Part shown: positions 33,990-43,148 of the stretch, in pieces | Layout: every line of letters begins with the position of its first letter | Position numbering within the stretch: position 1 is the first letter of the stretch | DNA from: Pseudomonas sp. RSB 5.4 | GTDB taxonomy: Bacteria > Pseudomonadota > Gammaproteobacteria > Pseudomonadales > Pseudomonadaceae | Direction of reading: 5' to 3' | Length of the DNA: 64,000 nt | Assembly: GCF_037126175.1 (NCBI RefSeq) | Contig: NZ_CP146986.1 | Location: 868,001-932,000 of the forward strand | Translations under genes and position numbers: made by a program | The notes under the pieces: generated by a model | Databases searched by the model: none | Seen by the model: the letters and a program-made list of their open reading frames with translations, nothing else | Told to the model about the DNA's origin: nothing

Positions 33990-34067
33990 TTACCTCACGC
34001 ACAAACACCACGACCCGCCGGTGGCGGTCGTGGTGGTACGGGTGAGGTGCAGCGCGCAAACGTTCAT
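33990..34067 (-). promoter_or_regulatory. possible 25-codon leader peptide with threonine run, inside a long hairpin
   Basis: On the minus strand an ATG at 34067 opens a 25-residue frame with four consecutive Thr codons and a fifth close by (TRTTTTATGG), ending in TAA at 33990-33992. The frame lies inside a long stem: ACCTCAC/GTGAGGT outside (33992-33998 with 34042-34048) and CACCACGACC/GGTCGTGGTG inside (34006-34015 with 34026-34035). The terminator at 33943-33971 follows 18 bases later. Leader peptide, hairpin and terminator make the arrangement of an amino-acid attenuator. Against this, there is no clear ribosome binding site, and the ATG is only about 33 bases after the tautomerase stop. 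Confidence 0.35.
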
Positions 34068-34100
34068 GTGGCCGATGATGCGGGGGCCCTTGGCGGGCTG

Positions 34101-34484
34101 TCAACTGGCGTACTGGGCGATGCCGTTGCCGAACGACCAGTTCTCTTTTTTGACCTCAACCAGATTGATGAACACGTCTTCCAGGCGAATGCCCAGATGG
34201 GTGTTCAGGTTCTGGGCGATGGTCTGGTACAGGGCTTTTTTCTGCTCCAGGTTCCGGCCTTCGTTGAGGGTGATCTGGATGATCACCAGCTGATCGGTGC
34301 GCTGGATGCCCAGGTATTGCGGGTCGAAGATGAAATGCTCGCCGTCGTGTTCGTTGAGGATCTGGAAGTTATCGTGCTCCGGGACGTTGATGGCGCTGCG
34401 CATGGCGGCGTAGATCTGTTCGCCGATGCGTTTGGCGAAGGTGGGATCGGCGTGTTTTTTGATTTCGACGCGGACGAGGGGCAT
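34101..34484 (-). CDS. tautomerase family protein
   Basis: A 127-residue protein of the 4-oxalocrotonate tautomerase superfamily. It begins MPLVRVEIKK, so Pro2 becomes the N-terminal catalytic proline after Met removal. At twice the length of 4-OT monomers it is a fused-type tautomerase (FINLVEVKKENWSFGNG near the end). ATG at 34484 was chosen to expose this proline; an upstream in-frame extension would block it. The substrate is unknown. The downstream cysteine hydrolase may share a degradation route, but the terminator between them argues for separate regulation. Confidence 0.85.
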   Translation of the reverse strand: MPLVRVEIKKHADPTFAKRIGEQIYAAMRSAINVPEHDNFQILNEHDGEHFIFDPQYLGIQRTDQLVIIQITLNEGRNLEQKKALYQTIAQNLNTHLGIRLEDVFINLVEVKKENWSFGNGIAQYAS

Positions 34485-34713
34485 GGGTAGAGACTCCGTG
34501 GGGCAGGGGACTCCTCTCACGCTAGAGCATGCCGGCCAAATTGAAAGTGTGGAGTGATGAATTCGCCGCTGTTTTTGTATGAGGCTGCCTACAATTTTCG
34601 CGGATTTTGCCTACGAATTTGGCAGATGCATCTGCTATCGGAATGGTGATGAACGCGAAATCATGAGGCACAAAGCAGCCCGGGCAATGACTGCCAATAG
34701 CCAAGGAAGGCAA

Positions 34714-34908
34714 ATGCTTCAAAACAATCGAGAACACCTGGAACTCGAAAGGCTCCGAAATGAAACACGCAAACTCATCGCCGAAAGAAAAAAACTTCTG
34801 GCGGAAGAAAAGAAGCTAAGCAGGGAAACGTATTTATATCCGCTCGCCGTATTAGGTGCCCTGGTGACTGCAATCACTGCGGTAGCAAGTGTTTTTTTCA
34901 AGTTTTGA
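34714..34908 (+). CDS. small coiled-coil and single-membrane-segment protein (first of a pair)
   Basis: A 64-residue protein of unknown family. Residues 5-40 are a highly charged helix (LELERLRNETRKLIAERKKL) able to form a coiled coil. Residues 43-62 are a transmembrane segment (LYPLAVLGALVTAITAVASV). ATG at 34714 follows AAGGAAGG (34703-34710); an upstream in-frame ATG at 34687 lacks a good site. The gene is far richer in A+T than the flanking genes. It is followed after 52 bp by a second protein with the same layout. Confidence 0.6.
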   Translation: MLQNNREHLELERLRNETRKLIAERKKLLAEEKKLSRETYLYPLAVLGALVTAITAVASVFFKF

Positions 34909-34960
34909 GTGTTTTTGTTTCACCACCGTCAGACCCATAAGCCAAAAAGGAAAAACGAAC

Positions 34961-35131
34961 ATGAGCACCTATGACCTCAAAGCCAGAATGGAAGAACTGG
35001 AACGTGAGCACGATGAGTGGGAAGAAAGAATGCGTATTAAAAACAAGGGCGATATTTACCCAATCTTGGGAATGTTGGCGTTCGGCCTGTTTTGCATGTC
35101 ACTCGGATTTCTCCTGGCCCGATCGATCTGA
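34961..35131 (+). CDS. small coiled-coil and single-membrane-segment protein (second of a pair)
   Basis: A 56-residue protein of unknown family: a charged N-terminal helix (LKARMEELEREHDEWEERMR), then one transmembrane segment (IYPILGMLAFGLFCMSLGFL). ATG at 34961 has AAAAAGG upstream. Same strand, same domain order and same low GC as the preceding gene, so they probably form a two-gene unit acquired together. Charged-helix plus membrane-anchor peptides occur in toxin and defence systems, but no such role can be claimed from sequence. Confidence 0.6.
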   Translation: MSTYDLKARMEELEREHDEWEERMRIKNKGDIYPILGMLAFGLFCMSLGFLLARSI

Positions 35132-35136
35132 TCAAG

Positions 35137-35209
35137 TCCTGTCGTTCGAATTGGCGCTGAAACTTGCCGGAAAACGACATCTCGCGTATCCGTAGCCGAC
35201 AGGATTTTT
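35137..35209 (+). terminator. possible long-loop terminator after the small protein pair
   Basis: TCCTGTCG (35137-35144) can pair with CGACAGGA (35197-35204), which is followed by TTTTTC. The 52-base loop is long for an intrinsic terminator, so this is a weak call. The rest of the 253-bp gap to the permease gene holds no gene that I can support. Confidence 0.35.
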
Positions 35210-35384
35210 CTCGAAAACGACAACCCGCTGATCTGCTCCGTACAACCATTCCTCAGCTAAGTCTTTGCTTCTGCTCATTTATCGCGGAGAATCGCGCCCC
35301 TGTTTCGGCCGGAGCATGTCTGTCGGTTTTTTCCGACGCGTCCTGACCGAGTGGCAAGTGACCGGAATGCGGAGATCCGACCGG

Positions 35385-36665
35385 ATGAATGATCAGGCCA
35401 ATAGCGTCGACGAACGCTATGAAGCGGCAGCACCAGCTGAACTGTCGAGCTGGAATCGCCATGACACCACGTGGATGTTGGGACTGTTCGGGACGGCCAT
35501 TGGCGCCGGTACCCTGTTTTTGCCGATCAACGCCGGTCTGGGTGGCTTCTGGCCGCTGGTGATCCTCGCGCTGCTGGCCTTCCCGATGACGTTCTTCGCC
35601 CACCGAGGCCTGACCCGCTTCGTACTCTCCGGTCGCGAAGGCGCGGACATCACCGACGTGGTCGAGCAGCATTTCGGCATCAAGGCCGGCGCGCTGATCA
35701 CCCTGCTGTACTTCTTCGCCATTTTCCCGATCCTGCTGATCTATAGCGTCGGTCTGACCAACACGGTCGCCAGTTTCCTCGAACATCAACTGCACATCAC
35801 GCCGCCACCGCGCGCGCTGCTGTCGTTCGTGCTGATCCTCGGCCTGCTGGCCGTGGTGCGTTGCGGCGAGCAGGTGATCGTCAAGGCGATGAGCCTGATG
35901 GTGTACCCGTTCATCGTTGCGTTGCTGTTCCTCGCGGTGTACCTGATTCCGCACTGGAATGGCGGCATTCTCACCACCGCTTCGCAAGTACCGGCGCCGT
36001 CGGCGCTGCTGCACACGCTGTGGCTGGCGATTCCGGTGATGGTGTTCTCGTTCAACCACTCGCCGATCATCTCGGCGTTTGCGGTGGACCAGAAGCGTCG
36101 TTACGGGGTCAACGCTGACCAGCGCAGCTCGCAGATCCTCTGCCGCGCCCACCTGCTGATGGTGGTGATGGTGCTGTTCTTCGTCTTCAGTTGCGTGCTG
36201 ACCCTGTCGCCGGAACAACTGGCCGAAGCCAAGGCGCAGAACCTGTCGATCCTGTCGTACCTGGCTAACCACTTCAGCAACCCGACCATCGCTTTCGCGG
36301 CGCCGTTGATTGCGTTCGTGGCGATTTCCAAGTCGTTCCTCGGCCACTACATCGGTGCCAGCGAAGGCCTCAAGGGCCTGATCGTCAAGAGCGGCAAGCG
36401 TCCGGGCGCCAAGGCGCTGGATCGCATCGTGGCGGCGTTCATGCTGGTGGTGTGCTGGATCGTCGCGACCCTGAACCCGAGCATCCTCGGCATGATCGAG
36501 ACCATCGGTGGCCCGGTGATCGCCGCGATTCTGTTCCTGATGCCGATGTACGCGATCCGTAAAGTGCCGGCGATGGCACGCTATCGCGGTCAGGCGTCGA
36601 ACGTGTTTGTCACCGCCGTAGGTCTGGTGGCGATTTCGGCGTTGATTTATTCGCTGACGGCGTAA
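35385..36665 (+). CDS. HAAAP-family amino acid permease (serine/threonine transporter type)
   Basis: A 426-residue inner-membrane transporter with about 11 hydrophobic segments. The first helix holds the family motif GLFGTAIGAGTLFLPINAG, and GEQVIVKAMS and VFSFNHSPIISAFA also fit SdaC/STP-type hydroxy- and aromatic-amino-acid:H+ symporters. The likely substrate is serine or threonine. ATG at 35385 was chosen because the family sequence begins about 30 residues later; an in-frame ATG at 35367 is also possible. A perfect terminator follows at 36695. Confidence 0.88.
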   Translation: MNDQANSVDERYEAAAPAELSSWNRHDTTWMLGLFGTAIGAGTLFLPINAGLGGFWPLVILALLAFPMTFFAHRGLTRFVLSGREGADITDVVEQHFGIKAGALITLLYFFAIFPILLIYSVGLTNTVASFLEHQLHITPPPRALLSFVLILGLLAVVRCGEQVIVKAMSLMVYPFIVALLFLAVYLIPHWNGGILTTASQVPAPSALLHTLWLAIPVMVFSFNHSPIISAFAVDQKRRYGVNADQRSSQILCRAHLLMVVMVLFFVFSCVLTLSPEQLAEAKAQNLSILSYLANHFSNPTIAFAAPLIAFVAISKSFLGHYIGASEGLKGLIVKSGKRPGAKALDRIVAAFMLVVCWIVATLNPSILGMIETIGGPVIAAILFLMPMYAIRKVPAMARYRGQASNVFVTAVGLVAISALIYSLTA

Positions 36666-36694
36666 GCCAAAGCTCCAGATACTCAGCTACAGTG

Positions 36695-36729
36695 GCCGCT
36701 GTGCGTGATGCGCACAGCGGCTTTTTTTT
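36695..36729 (+). terminator. intrinsic terminator after the permease gene
   Basis: GCCGCTGTGCG pairs perfectly with CGCACAGCGGC (11-bp stem, short loop) and is followed by eight T residues. It ends the permease transcript 18 bp before the start of the SulP gene. Confidence 0.95.
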
Positions 36730-36746
36730 CGTCTGGAGACAGTGGA

Positions 36747-38393
36747 TTGTCGAGCGCGCCCCAACCTGTAGAACCACCCAATCGCTGGCAGGACATCCTC
36801 GCCGGTCTGTCGATTGCCGGTCTGTTGTTGCCCGAAGCAGTCGCTTATTCCACCATCGCCGCGCTGGCGCCCCAGGCCGGGGTGATCGCCTTGTTTGCCG
36901 GGTTACTCTGTTATGGGCTGTTTGGCACCAGTCGTTTTGCGATTGTTTCGGCCACTTCTTCCTCGGCGGCGGTGTTGGCGGCGGCGACTGCAACCCTGGC
37001 CAATGGCGATCCGCAGCTGCGTTCTACGCTGGCCATCGGGCTGGTACTGGTCAGCGGTGGGTTGTTCTTGCTGGCCGGAGTATTCCGCTTGGGCACTGTC
37101 ACGTCGTTTATCGCCAAGCCGGTGCTGCGTGGGTTTGCCTTCGGCCTGGCCCTGACCATCATCCTCAAGCAGGTCGCCAGCGTGGTCGGCGTGCATCTGA
37201 CCGACGCCAATCTGGTGCGCTTCGCCCCGCAATTACTCGAACAACTGCCGCAATGGAACTGGCCGGCGGCGGCTGTCGCAGCGGTGGCGTTGCTGCTGTT
37301 GGGACTGTTTTCGCGCTTTCCACGGGTCCCCGGTGGTTTGCTGGTGGTGGTGATCGGCATTGTCGCCGGGCAATGGCTGAACCTGCCGGCTCATGGCGTG
37401 AGCATGATCGGTTTAATCGACCTGAGCCTTGAAGTGCCGAGCCTGCCGGTGTTGCCGTTTGCCGACTGGCTGCGGCTGGGTGAGGTCGGGTTCGCGCTGG
37501 TAATGATTCTGTATGCCGAGTCTTACGGTTCGATCAGCTCTTACGCGCTTAAGCACGGTGACCGTGTGACCTCCAACCGTGATCTGCTGGCGCTGGGTGC
37601 CTCGAATCTGTTGTCGGGATTGTTCCATGGCATGCCGGCGGGGGCCGGGTATTCGGCGACGTCGGCGAACGAGGCTGCCGGGGCGACTTCCCGCTGGGCC
37701 GGTGGGGTGGCGGCGCTGGTGGTACTGGTGATCGTGCTGACGGTACTGCCGTGGATCGCTCTGACGCCGGAGCCGATTCTGGCCGCCATCGTGATTCATG
37801 CGCTGGCGCGGGGCTTGAGTCTGCAGCCGCTGGGGCGCTATTTCGTCTGGCGCCGGGATCGGGTGCTGGTGTTGTGCGCGGTGGGGGCGGTGCTGGTACT
37901 GGGCATTCTCGACGGGTTGCTGGTGTCGGTGGCCATCAGCGTGCTGCTGATGCTCAAACAGATGTCGGCGGCGGACATTCAGGTGCTCGGACGGATCGAC
38001 GGCGGGCATGATTTTGTCGATCTGCAACGCCATCCAACGGCGACAATCGAGCCGGGAGTGTTGATTGTGCGGCCCAGTGAGGCGTTGTTCTTTGCCAACG
38101 TCGAGCGGATTCTCGGTGCAGCGTTGCGCCTGATTCGCCATTCGGAGGCGCCGGTGCACACGGTGATCCTGAGTCTGGAGGAAACTCCGGACCTGGACGG
38201 CACCAGCATCGAGGCGATGCAGGAGTTTTTCCTGCGGGTGCATCAGGAAGGCAAGCGGTTGATTCTGGCGCGGCTCAAGCATGAGGCACTGGCGGTGCTG
38301 GAGGCGTTGCCTGAAGTGCAAGCAAATGGCGTGACGCTTAGCGGGCTGAGCGTTGATGGCGCGGTCCGGCAAGCCCTCAAACTCAACACTTAA
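36747..38393 (+). CDS. SulP-family anion transporter with STAS domain
   Basis: A 548-residue membrane protein with 10 or more hydrophobic helices. SulP hallmarks are LLLPEAVAYSTIAALAPQAG, GTSRFAIVSATSSSAAVL and GYSATSANEAAGATSRWAGG. A C-terminal STAS domain (about residues 430-545) ends the protein, with HTVILSLEETPDLDGTSIEA including the DxDGTS stretch. The substrate is sulfate or another anion; bicarbonate and dicarboxylate are also known for the family. The start is a TTG at 36747 with GGAG at 36734-36737. No in-frame ATG lies between the upstream terminator and the family sequence. Confidence 0.88.
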   Translation: MSSAPQPVEPPNRWQDILAGLSIAGLLLPEAVAYSTIAALAPQAGVIALFAGLLCYGLFGTSRFAIVSATSSSAAVLAAATATLANGDPQLRSTLAIGLVLVSGGLFLLAGVFRLGTVTSFIAKPVLRGFAFGLALTIILKQVASVVGVHLTDANLVRFAPQLLEQLPQWNWPAAAVAAVALLLLGLFSRFPRVPGGLLVVVIGIVAGQWLNLPAHGVSMIGLIDLSLEVPSLPVLPFADWLRLGEVGFALVMILYAESYGSISSYALKHGDRVTSNRDLLALGASNLLSGLFHGMPAGAGYSATSANEAAGATSRWAGGVAALVVLVIVLTVLPWIALTPEPILAAIVIHALARGLSLQPLGRYFVWRRDRVLVLCAVGAVLVLGILDGLLVSVAISVLLMLKQMSAADIQVLGRIDGGHDFVDLQRHPTATIEPGVLIVRPSEALFFANVERILGAALRLIRHSEAPVHTVILSLEETPDLDGTSIEAMQEFFLRVHQEGKRLILARLKHEALAVLEALPEVQANGVTLSGLSVDGAVRQALKLNT

Positions 38394-38415
38394 CCCCCGG
38401 TATTCCAAGGCATAA

Positions 38416-38453
38416 AAAAACGCCGCGCATCTCACGATGGGCGGCGTTTTCTA
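38416..38453. terminator. bidirectional terminator between SulP and acnB
   Basis: AAAACGCCGC and GCGGCGTTTT form a stem with A-tract and T-tract on either side, so it works for the plus-strand transporter gene and the minus-strand acnB, whose stop is 14 bp away. Confidence 0.9.
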
Positions 38454-38466
38454 TTGCTTTGTAACG

Positions 38467-41076
38467 TTAGGCTTGAACGACCGGAATCTTGGCGTTCGCA
38501 GCTGCTTCACGGAACTCGGCGATCTGGTCGAAGGACAGGTAGCGGTAGACATCGGCCGCCATGCTGTCGATCTTGCCAGCGTATTCCATGTACTCCTCGA
38601 CGGTCGGCAGGCGACCCAGGATCGAAGCCACGGACGCCAGCTCGGCCGAAGCCAGGTAGACATTCGCGCCGTCGCCCAGGCGGTTCGGGAAGTTACGGGT
38701 CGAAGTCGAGACCACGGTGCTGTTCGGCTCAACGCGTGCCTGGTTACCCATGCACAGCGAGCAGCCTGGCATTTCCATGCGCGCGCCGGCCTTGCCGTAG
38801 ATGCCGTAGTAGCCTTCTTCGGTCAGTTGGTGAGCGTCCATCTTGGTCGGCGGCGACAGCCACAGACGGGTAGGCAGCTGACCCTTGACCTGATCCAGCA
38901 GTTTACCGGCAGCGCGGAAGTGACCGATGTTGGTCATGCACGAACCGATGAACACTTCGTCGATCTTCTCGCCAGCAACGCTGGACAGCAGACGGGCGTC
39001 GTCCGGATCGTTCGGTGCGCACAGTACCGGCTCGTTGATGTCGGCCAGATCGATTTCGATGACTTCGGCGTATTCGGCGTCGGCATCGGCTTCCATCAGC
39101 TCAGGGTTGGCGATCCAGGCTTCCATCGCTTGCGCGCGACGTTCCAGGGTACGTGCATCGCCGTAGCCTTCGCCGATCATCCAGCGCAGCAGGGTGATGT
39201 TGGACTGCAGGTACTCGGTGATCGACTCTTTCGACAGCTTGATGGTGCAACCGGCAGCCGAACGTTCGGCCGAGGCGTCGGACAGTTCGAACGCCTGCTC
39301 CAGGGTCAGACCTTCCAGGCCTTCGATTTCCAGGATGCGGCCGGAGAAGGCGTTTTTCTTGCCTTTCTTCTCGACGGTCAGCAGACCGTTCTGGATGGCG
39401 AAGTAAGGAATGGCATGAACCAGGTCACGCAGGGTGATGCCAGGTTTCATTTTGCCTTTGAAGCGCACCAGGATCGATTCCGGCATGTCCAGCGGCATGA
39501 CGCCGGTGGCAGCGGCGAACGCGACCAGGCCGGAACCGGCCGGGAACGAGATGCCCATCGGGAAACGGGTGTGCGAGTCACCACCGGTACCCACGGTGTC
39601 CGGCAGCAGCATGCGGTTCAGCCACGAGTGGATGATGCCGTCGCCCGGACGCAGGGAAACGCCGCCGCGGGTCATGATGAAGTCAGGCAGGGTGTGGTGG
39701 GTGGTCACGTCGATCGGCTTCGGATACGCCGCGGTGTGGCAGAAAGACTGCATCACCAGGTCAGCGGAGAAGCCCAGGCACGCCAGGTCTTTCAGTTCGT
39801 CACGGGTCATTGGACCGGTGGTGTCCTGAGAACCCACGGTGGTCATCTTCGGTTCGCAGTAGGTGCCAGGACGAACGCCTTGGCCTTCTGCCAGACCGCA
39901 AGCCTTGCCGACCATTTTCTGCGCCAGGGTGAAGCCCTTGGTGCTTTCAGCCGGTGCTTCAGGCTTCTTGAACAGATCGAATGCTGGCAGACCCAGTTCG
40001 GCGCGAGCCTTTTCGGTCAGGCCACGGCCGATGATCAGCGGAATACGACCGCCGGCACGGACTTCGTCCAGCAGCACAGGGGTCTTCATTTCGAAGGTGG
40101 TGATGACTTCGTCGGTACCGTGCTTGCAGACTTTGCCTGCGTGCGGGTACAGGTCGATCACGTCGCCCATGTTCATGTTCGACACGTCGAACTCGATTGG
40201 CAGTGCGCCGGCATCTTCCATGGTGTTGTAGAAGATCGGAGCGATTTTGCTGCCGAAGCAGAAACCGCCAGCGCGCTTGTTCGGCACGTAAGGGATGTCG
40301 TCGCCGAAGAACCACAGGACCGAGTTGGTCGCCGATTTACGCGAGGAACCGGTACCGACCACGTCACCGACGTAGGCGATCGGGAAGCCTTGGCCGCGCA
40401 TCTCTTCGATCTGCTTCATCGGGCCGGTCTTGCCTTGCTCGTCCGGAACGATGCCGTCACGAGCCATTTTCAGCATGGCCAGGGCGTGCAGCGGGATGTC
40501 AGGACGCGACCAGGCGTCTGGCGCAGGGGACAGGTCGTCGGTGTTGGTTTCGCCGGTGACCTTGAACACGCGCAGGCTGATCTTGTCGGCCAGTACCGGG
40601 CGCTTCTTGAACCACTCGCCGTCAGCCCAGGATTGCAGCACGGCTTTGGCGTGAACGTTGCCGTTCTTGGCTTTTTCAGCCACGTCGTGGAAGGCATCGA
40701 ACATCAGCAGGGTGTGCTTGAGTTCTTCGGCAGCCACTGGCGCCAGTTCGGCGTTGTCCAGCAGTTCAACCAGGGTCACGATGTTGTAGCCACCCTGCAT
40801 GGTGCCGAGCAGTTCTACAGCGCGCTTCTTGTCCAGCAGAGGGGAGGTGACTTCGCCTTTGGCCAGGGCCGACAGGAAACCGGCTTTGACGTAAGCGGCT
40901 TCGTCCACGCCTGGTGGTACGCGATTGGTGATCAGGTCAACGAGGAAAGCTTCTTCGCCAGCCGGAGGATTCTTCAGCAGCTCGACCAGGCCTGCAGTTT
41001 GTTCGGCGTTAAGCGGCTGGGGAACGATACCCAGGGCTGCACGCTCTTCGATATGTTTGCGGTAGGCTTCAAGCAC
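38467..41076 (-). CDS. acnB: bifunctional aconitate hydratase 2 / 2-methylisocitrate dehydratase
   Basis: An 869-residue aconitase B, the main TCA-cycle aconitase, converting citrate to isocitrate through a [4Fe-4S] cluster. The HEAT-like N-terminus ([20 protein letters not shown]) precedes the swivel domain ([20 protein letters not shown]). The cluster cysteines are in [14 protein letters not shown] and [12 protein letters not shown]. The start is GTG at 41076, placed by the conserved [11 protein letters not shown]-terminus, with GAGGG upstream. No ATG fits. A strong 141-nt palindrome lies in its upstream region. Confidence 0.97.
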   Translation of the reverse strand: MLEAYRKHIEERAALGIVPQPLNAEQTAGLVELLKNPPAGEEAFLVDLITNRVPPGVDEAAYVKAGFLSALAKGEVTSPLLDKKRAVELLGTMQGGYNIVTLVELLDNAELAPVAAEELKHTLLMFDAFHDVAEKAKNGNVHAKAVLQSWADGEWFKKRPVLADKISLRVFKVTGETNTDDLSPAPDAWSRPDIPLHALAMLKMARDGIVPDEQGKTGPMKQIEEMRGQGFPIAYVGDVVGTGSSRKSATNSVLWFFGDDIPYVPNKRAGGFCFGSKIAPIFYNTMEDAGALPIEFDVSNMNMGDVIDLYPHAGKVCKHGTDEVITTFEMKTPVLLDEVRAGGRIPLIIGRGLTEKARAELGLPAFDLFKKPEAPAESTKGFTLAQKMVGKACGLAEGQGVRPGTYCEPKMTTVGSQDTTGPMTRDELKDLACLGFSADLVMQSFCHTAAYPKPIDVTTHHTLPDFIMTRGGVSLRPGDGIIHSWLNRMLLPDTVGTGGDSHTRFPMGISFPAGSGLVAFAAATGVMPLDMPESILVRFKGKMKPGITLRDLVHAIPYFAIQNGLLTVEKKGKKNAFSGRILEIEGLEGLTLEQAFELSDASAERSAAGCTIKLSKESITEYLQSNITLLRWMIGEGYGDARTLERRAQAMEAWIANPELMEADADAEYAEVIEIDLADINEPVLCAPNDPDDARLLSSVAGEKIDEVFIGSCMTNIGHFRAAGKLLDQVKGQLPTRLWLSPPTKMDAHQLTEEGYYGIYGKAGARMEMPGCSLCMGNQARVEPNSTVVSTSTRNFPNRLGDGANVYLASAELASVASILGRLPTVEEYMEYAGKIDSMAADVYRYLSFDQIAEFREAAANAKIPVVQA

Positions 41077-41196
41077 AGTTATTACCCTCATCAGTGGTCC
41101 CAAATGGGTGTCCGGGACGCTCGTCGCGAAATGCTCGTACTCATGCGCTGCGCGGCGTTGTGGGCCGCTTAGCCAGAATTACCGACCATTCCTTAC

Positions 41197-41337
41197 AGAA
41201 GCTGCTTTCAAAGTTTTACGCCTGCAGAACGGGGAGCTGATGAGGGTTGGCGTTGGGCTTTTCCCCGCTGGAAAAACCCTTCGCCAACACCGCTCTGAAG
41301 GAACGACTGTGCTCGTGACGCTTTGAAAACAGCTTCT
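41197..41337. other. 141-nt long-range palindrome upstream of acnB
   Basis: The 467-bp gap between acnB and the DUF1289 gene holds a nested inverted repeat. Outer arms AGAAGCTGCTTTCAAAG (41197-41213) and CTTTGAAAACAGCTTCT (41321-41337) match over 17 bases with one G-T pair. Inside, GTTGGCG (41246-41252) pairs with CGCCAAC (41282-41288), and then GGGCTTTTCC pairs with GGAAAAACCC (about 41255-41279). It could be a structured RNA, a 5' leader of acnB (about 120 nt from its start), or a small MITE-like element. No ORF of note lies in it. Confidence 0.65.
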
Positions 41338-41543
41338 AACGGACATTGGCGCCTTAAAAGGCTGGCTGATTCTACGGCAAAAAAAATTTAAAGGTAAGTC
41401 GCGCTCTATTGGACTTTGGTGGCGTTGTGCGCGGGCGAGGCAAACCGCGAGCCAGCGCTTGCCCCTGACGTTTGAGGGGTGATCAATGCCCGACAAAGGG
41501 CTAACATGCCGGCCTGTTCCGCGTTTCAGTGTTTTGCCAATTT

Positions 41544-42014
41544 ATGCCCAATCAGACCATCAAGACCCCCTGCGTCGGCCTCTGCTCCACTGTTTACGGA
41601 GATCTGGTGTGCCGTGGCTGCAAGCGTTTCCACCACGAAGTGATCCACTGGAATGGTTACGGCGAGGAGGAAAAGCGTGCGGTGTGGTTGCGGCTGGAGC
41701 AATTGCTGTCACAAGTGATGGCCAGCAAGGTCGAGATCTTCGATCCGGCGCGCCTGCGCCTGCAACTGGAACAGCGCAAGATCCGCTTCGTGCCGCATCA
41801 GTCGGAGTATTGCTGGGCCTATCAGCTGATTGCTCGCGGGGCGCGGGTGATCATTAATCTGGAAGCCTACGGGATGGTGTTGCTGCCGGAGTTCCGCGAC
41901 TGGAACCTGCCGGAATTGCGTGACGCCATTGATCGGGAATTCTTCCTGCTGTCGGAAGCGCATTATCAGCGCTACATCGCTCCCGGTTTCCTCAAGGACG
42001 CCTTCGGCGCCTGA
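41544..42014 (+). CDS. DUF1289 domain-containing protein
   Basis: A 156-residue protein with an N-terminal DUF1289 cysteine motif: CVGLC then CRGC (TPCVGLCSTVYGDLVCRGCK), followed by RFHHEVIHW. The C-terminal part is a family-specific extension (EYCWAYQLIARGARVIINLE). The cysteines could bind zinc or a cluster; function is unknown. ATG at 41544 was chosen over an upstream in-frame ATG at 41529 because family members start just before the motif. A REPIN follows. Confidence 0.85.
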   Translation: MPNQTIKTPCVGLCSTVYGDLVCRGCKRFHHEVIHWNGYGEEEKRAVWLRLEQLLSQVMASKVEIFDPARLRLQLEQRKIRFVPHQSEYCWAYQLIARGARVIINLEAYGMVLLPEFRDWNLPELRDAIDREFFLLSEAHYQRYIAPGFLKDAFGA

Positions 42015-42023
42015 AGATCAAAA

Positions 42024-42108
42024 GCTTCGCGAGCAAGCCCGCTCCCACGGGGATTTTGTGTTCGACATCAATCCACTGTGGGAGCGGGCTTGCTCGCGAA
42101 GGGGCCGT
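42024..42108. repeat. REPIN
   Basis: Inverted REP pair between the convergent DUF1289 and universal stress protein genes (leftward arm CTTCGCGAGCAAGCCCGCTC at 42025, rightward arm TGTGGGAGCGGGCTTGCTCG at about 42077). Confidence 0.9.
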
Positions 42109-42125
42109 TTCAGGCACCGCAACGC

Positions 42126-42989
42126 TTAATGCTTCACCGCCAACTCCACCAGATGATCCTCAACCTCCAGCGGCTTGAGTACCAGCACATCGCTTTCCAG
42201 CGCATCCAGCACCACTTCGGCGGTATTGCCGATCAATGCGCCCGACAACCCGGTTCGCGCCACGGTGCCGATCACCGTCACCGCCGCCTGCAGCTTGTGC
42301 GCCATGAACGGAATCAGCACGTCCGCCGGGCCTTCCTCGATGTGCAGATGCTCGTCATCCACATCGAATTCAGCCTGAAACGCCTTGCATTGCTCGCGGT
42401 ACTTCGCCTCGATCGTCGACTTGAGCTGGAACACCGGATCCGCCGAGGACAGCATCGGCGACGGATGGGCCGTGATGACATGCAGATGCCCCTTGGCGAG
42501 GCTCGCGATGTCGTAGCCGTGATCGATGATCGTGGTGTGCAAATGCCGGTGTTCGCCATCGGCATTGCCGACATCGACGGCCGCCAGAATCACCCGGTCT
42601 TTCCACGGTGTGCTGGTTTTCACCAGCAGTACCGGGGTCGGGCAGTGCCGCAGCAGTTTCCAGTCGGCCGGGGTCAGCAGGGCTTTTTTCAGGGCGCTGT
42701 CGGGGAAGTGCTGTTTGACCACCAGCCCGCAGCCTTCGGCCTGCTGCACATCGATGATGGTTTCGTGCAGGCTCTCGTTCCACGCCTGTTCGGTGGTCAC
42801 GCTGTAGCCATCGGCGATCAGCGCGGCTTTGAGTACACCGAGCATGGCAGCGTGGTCGTGCTTGCGGTCACACACCAGCAGGTGCAGATGGGCCTGCGTC
42901 ACACCGGCGATCAACTTGGCGCGCTTGAGCGCCAGGCTTTCCGAATGTTCGGGGTCGATGACCACCAGAATGCTGCGAATGGCTTGCAT
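42126..42989 (-). CDS. tandem universal stress protein (UspE-like)
   Basis: A 287-residue cytoplasmic protein of two Usp domains in tandem. Domain 1 starts with IRSILVVIDPEHSESLALKR. Domain 2 begins at about residue 140 (DRVILAAVDVGNADGEHR) and ends with the nucleotide-type loop GTVARTGLSGALIGNTAE. ATG at 42989 has GGAG nine bases upstream. Such proteins respond to stress and stationary phase in Pseudomonas. It is divergent from miaE with 159 bp between. Confidence 0.9.
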   Translation of the reverse strand: MQAIRSILVVIDPEHSESLALKRAKLIAGVTQAHLHLLVCDRKHDHAAMLGVLKAALIADGYSVTTEQAWNESLHETIIDVQQAEGCGLVVKQHFPDSALKKALLTPADWKLLRHCPTPVLLVKTSTPWKDRVILAAVDVGNADGEHRHLHTTIIDHGYDIASLAKGHLHVITAHPSPMLSSADPVFQLKSTIEAKYREQCKAFQAEFDVDDEHLHIEEGPADVLIPFMAHKLQAAVTVIGTVARTGLSGALIGNTAEVVLDALESDVLVLKPLEVEDHLVELAVKH

Positions 42990-43148
42990 GAGCGGAGTCT
43001 CCAGCAAAGAAAAGGCACGGCGTAGCACAACTATAGTTGCTGTTCATGTGCCTGCGACTTGATGCATATCAACGCCTGCGACTGGTGGTCTGCGGGCAGG
43101 CCGGTATAATCGGCGGCCTTTGCTCGTACACCTTTTACCGTGAGCCCC

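Noticed and set aside
33868..34293. Plus-strand frame with YLTHKHHDPP and a Val run as a leader peptide
   Set aside because: The terminator in this region has its T-tract on the minus strand and no plus-strand gene follows, so a plus-strand leader makes no sense.
38437..41172. Very long plus-strand open frame (about 911 codons) over acnB
   Set aside because: It is antisense to the unmistakable acnB gene and arises from high GC and codon bias. Its translation is low-complexity with no family resemblance.
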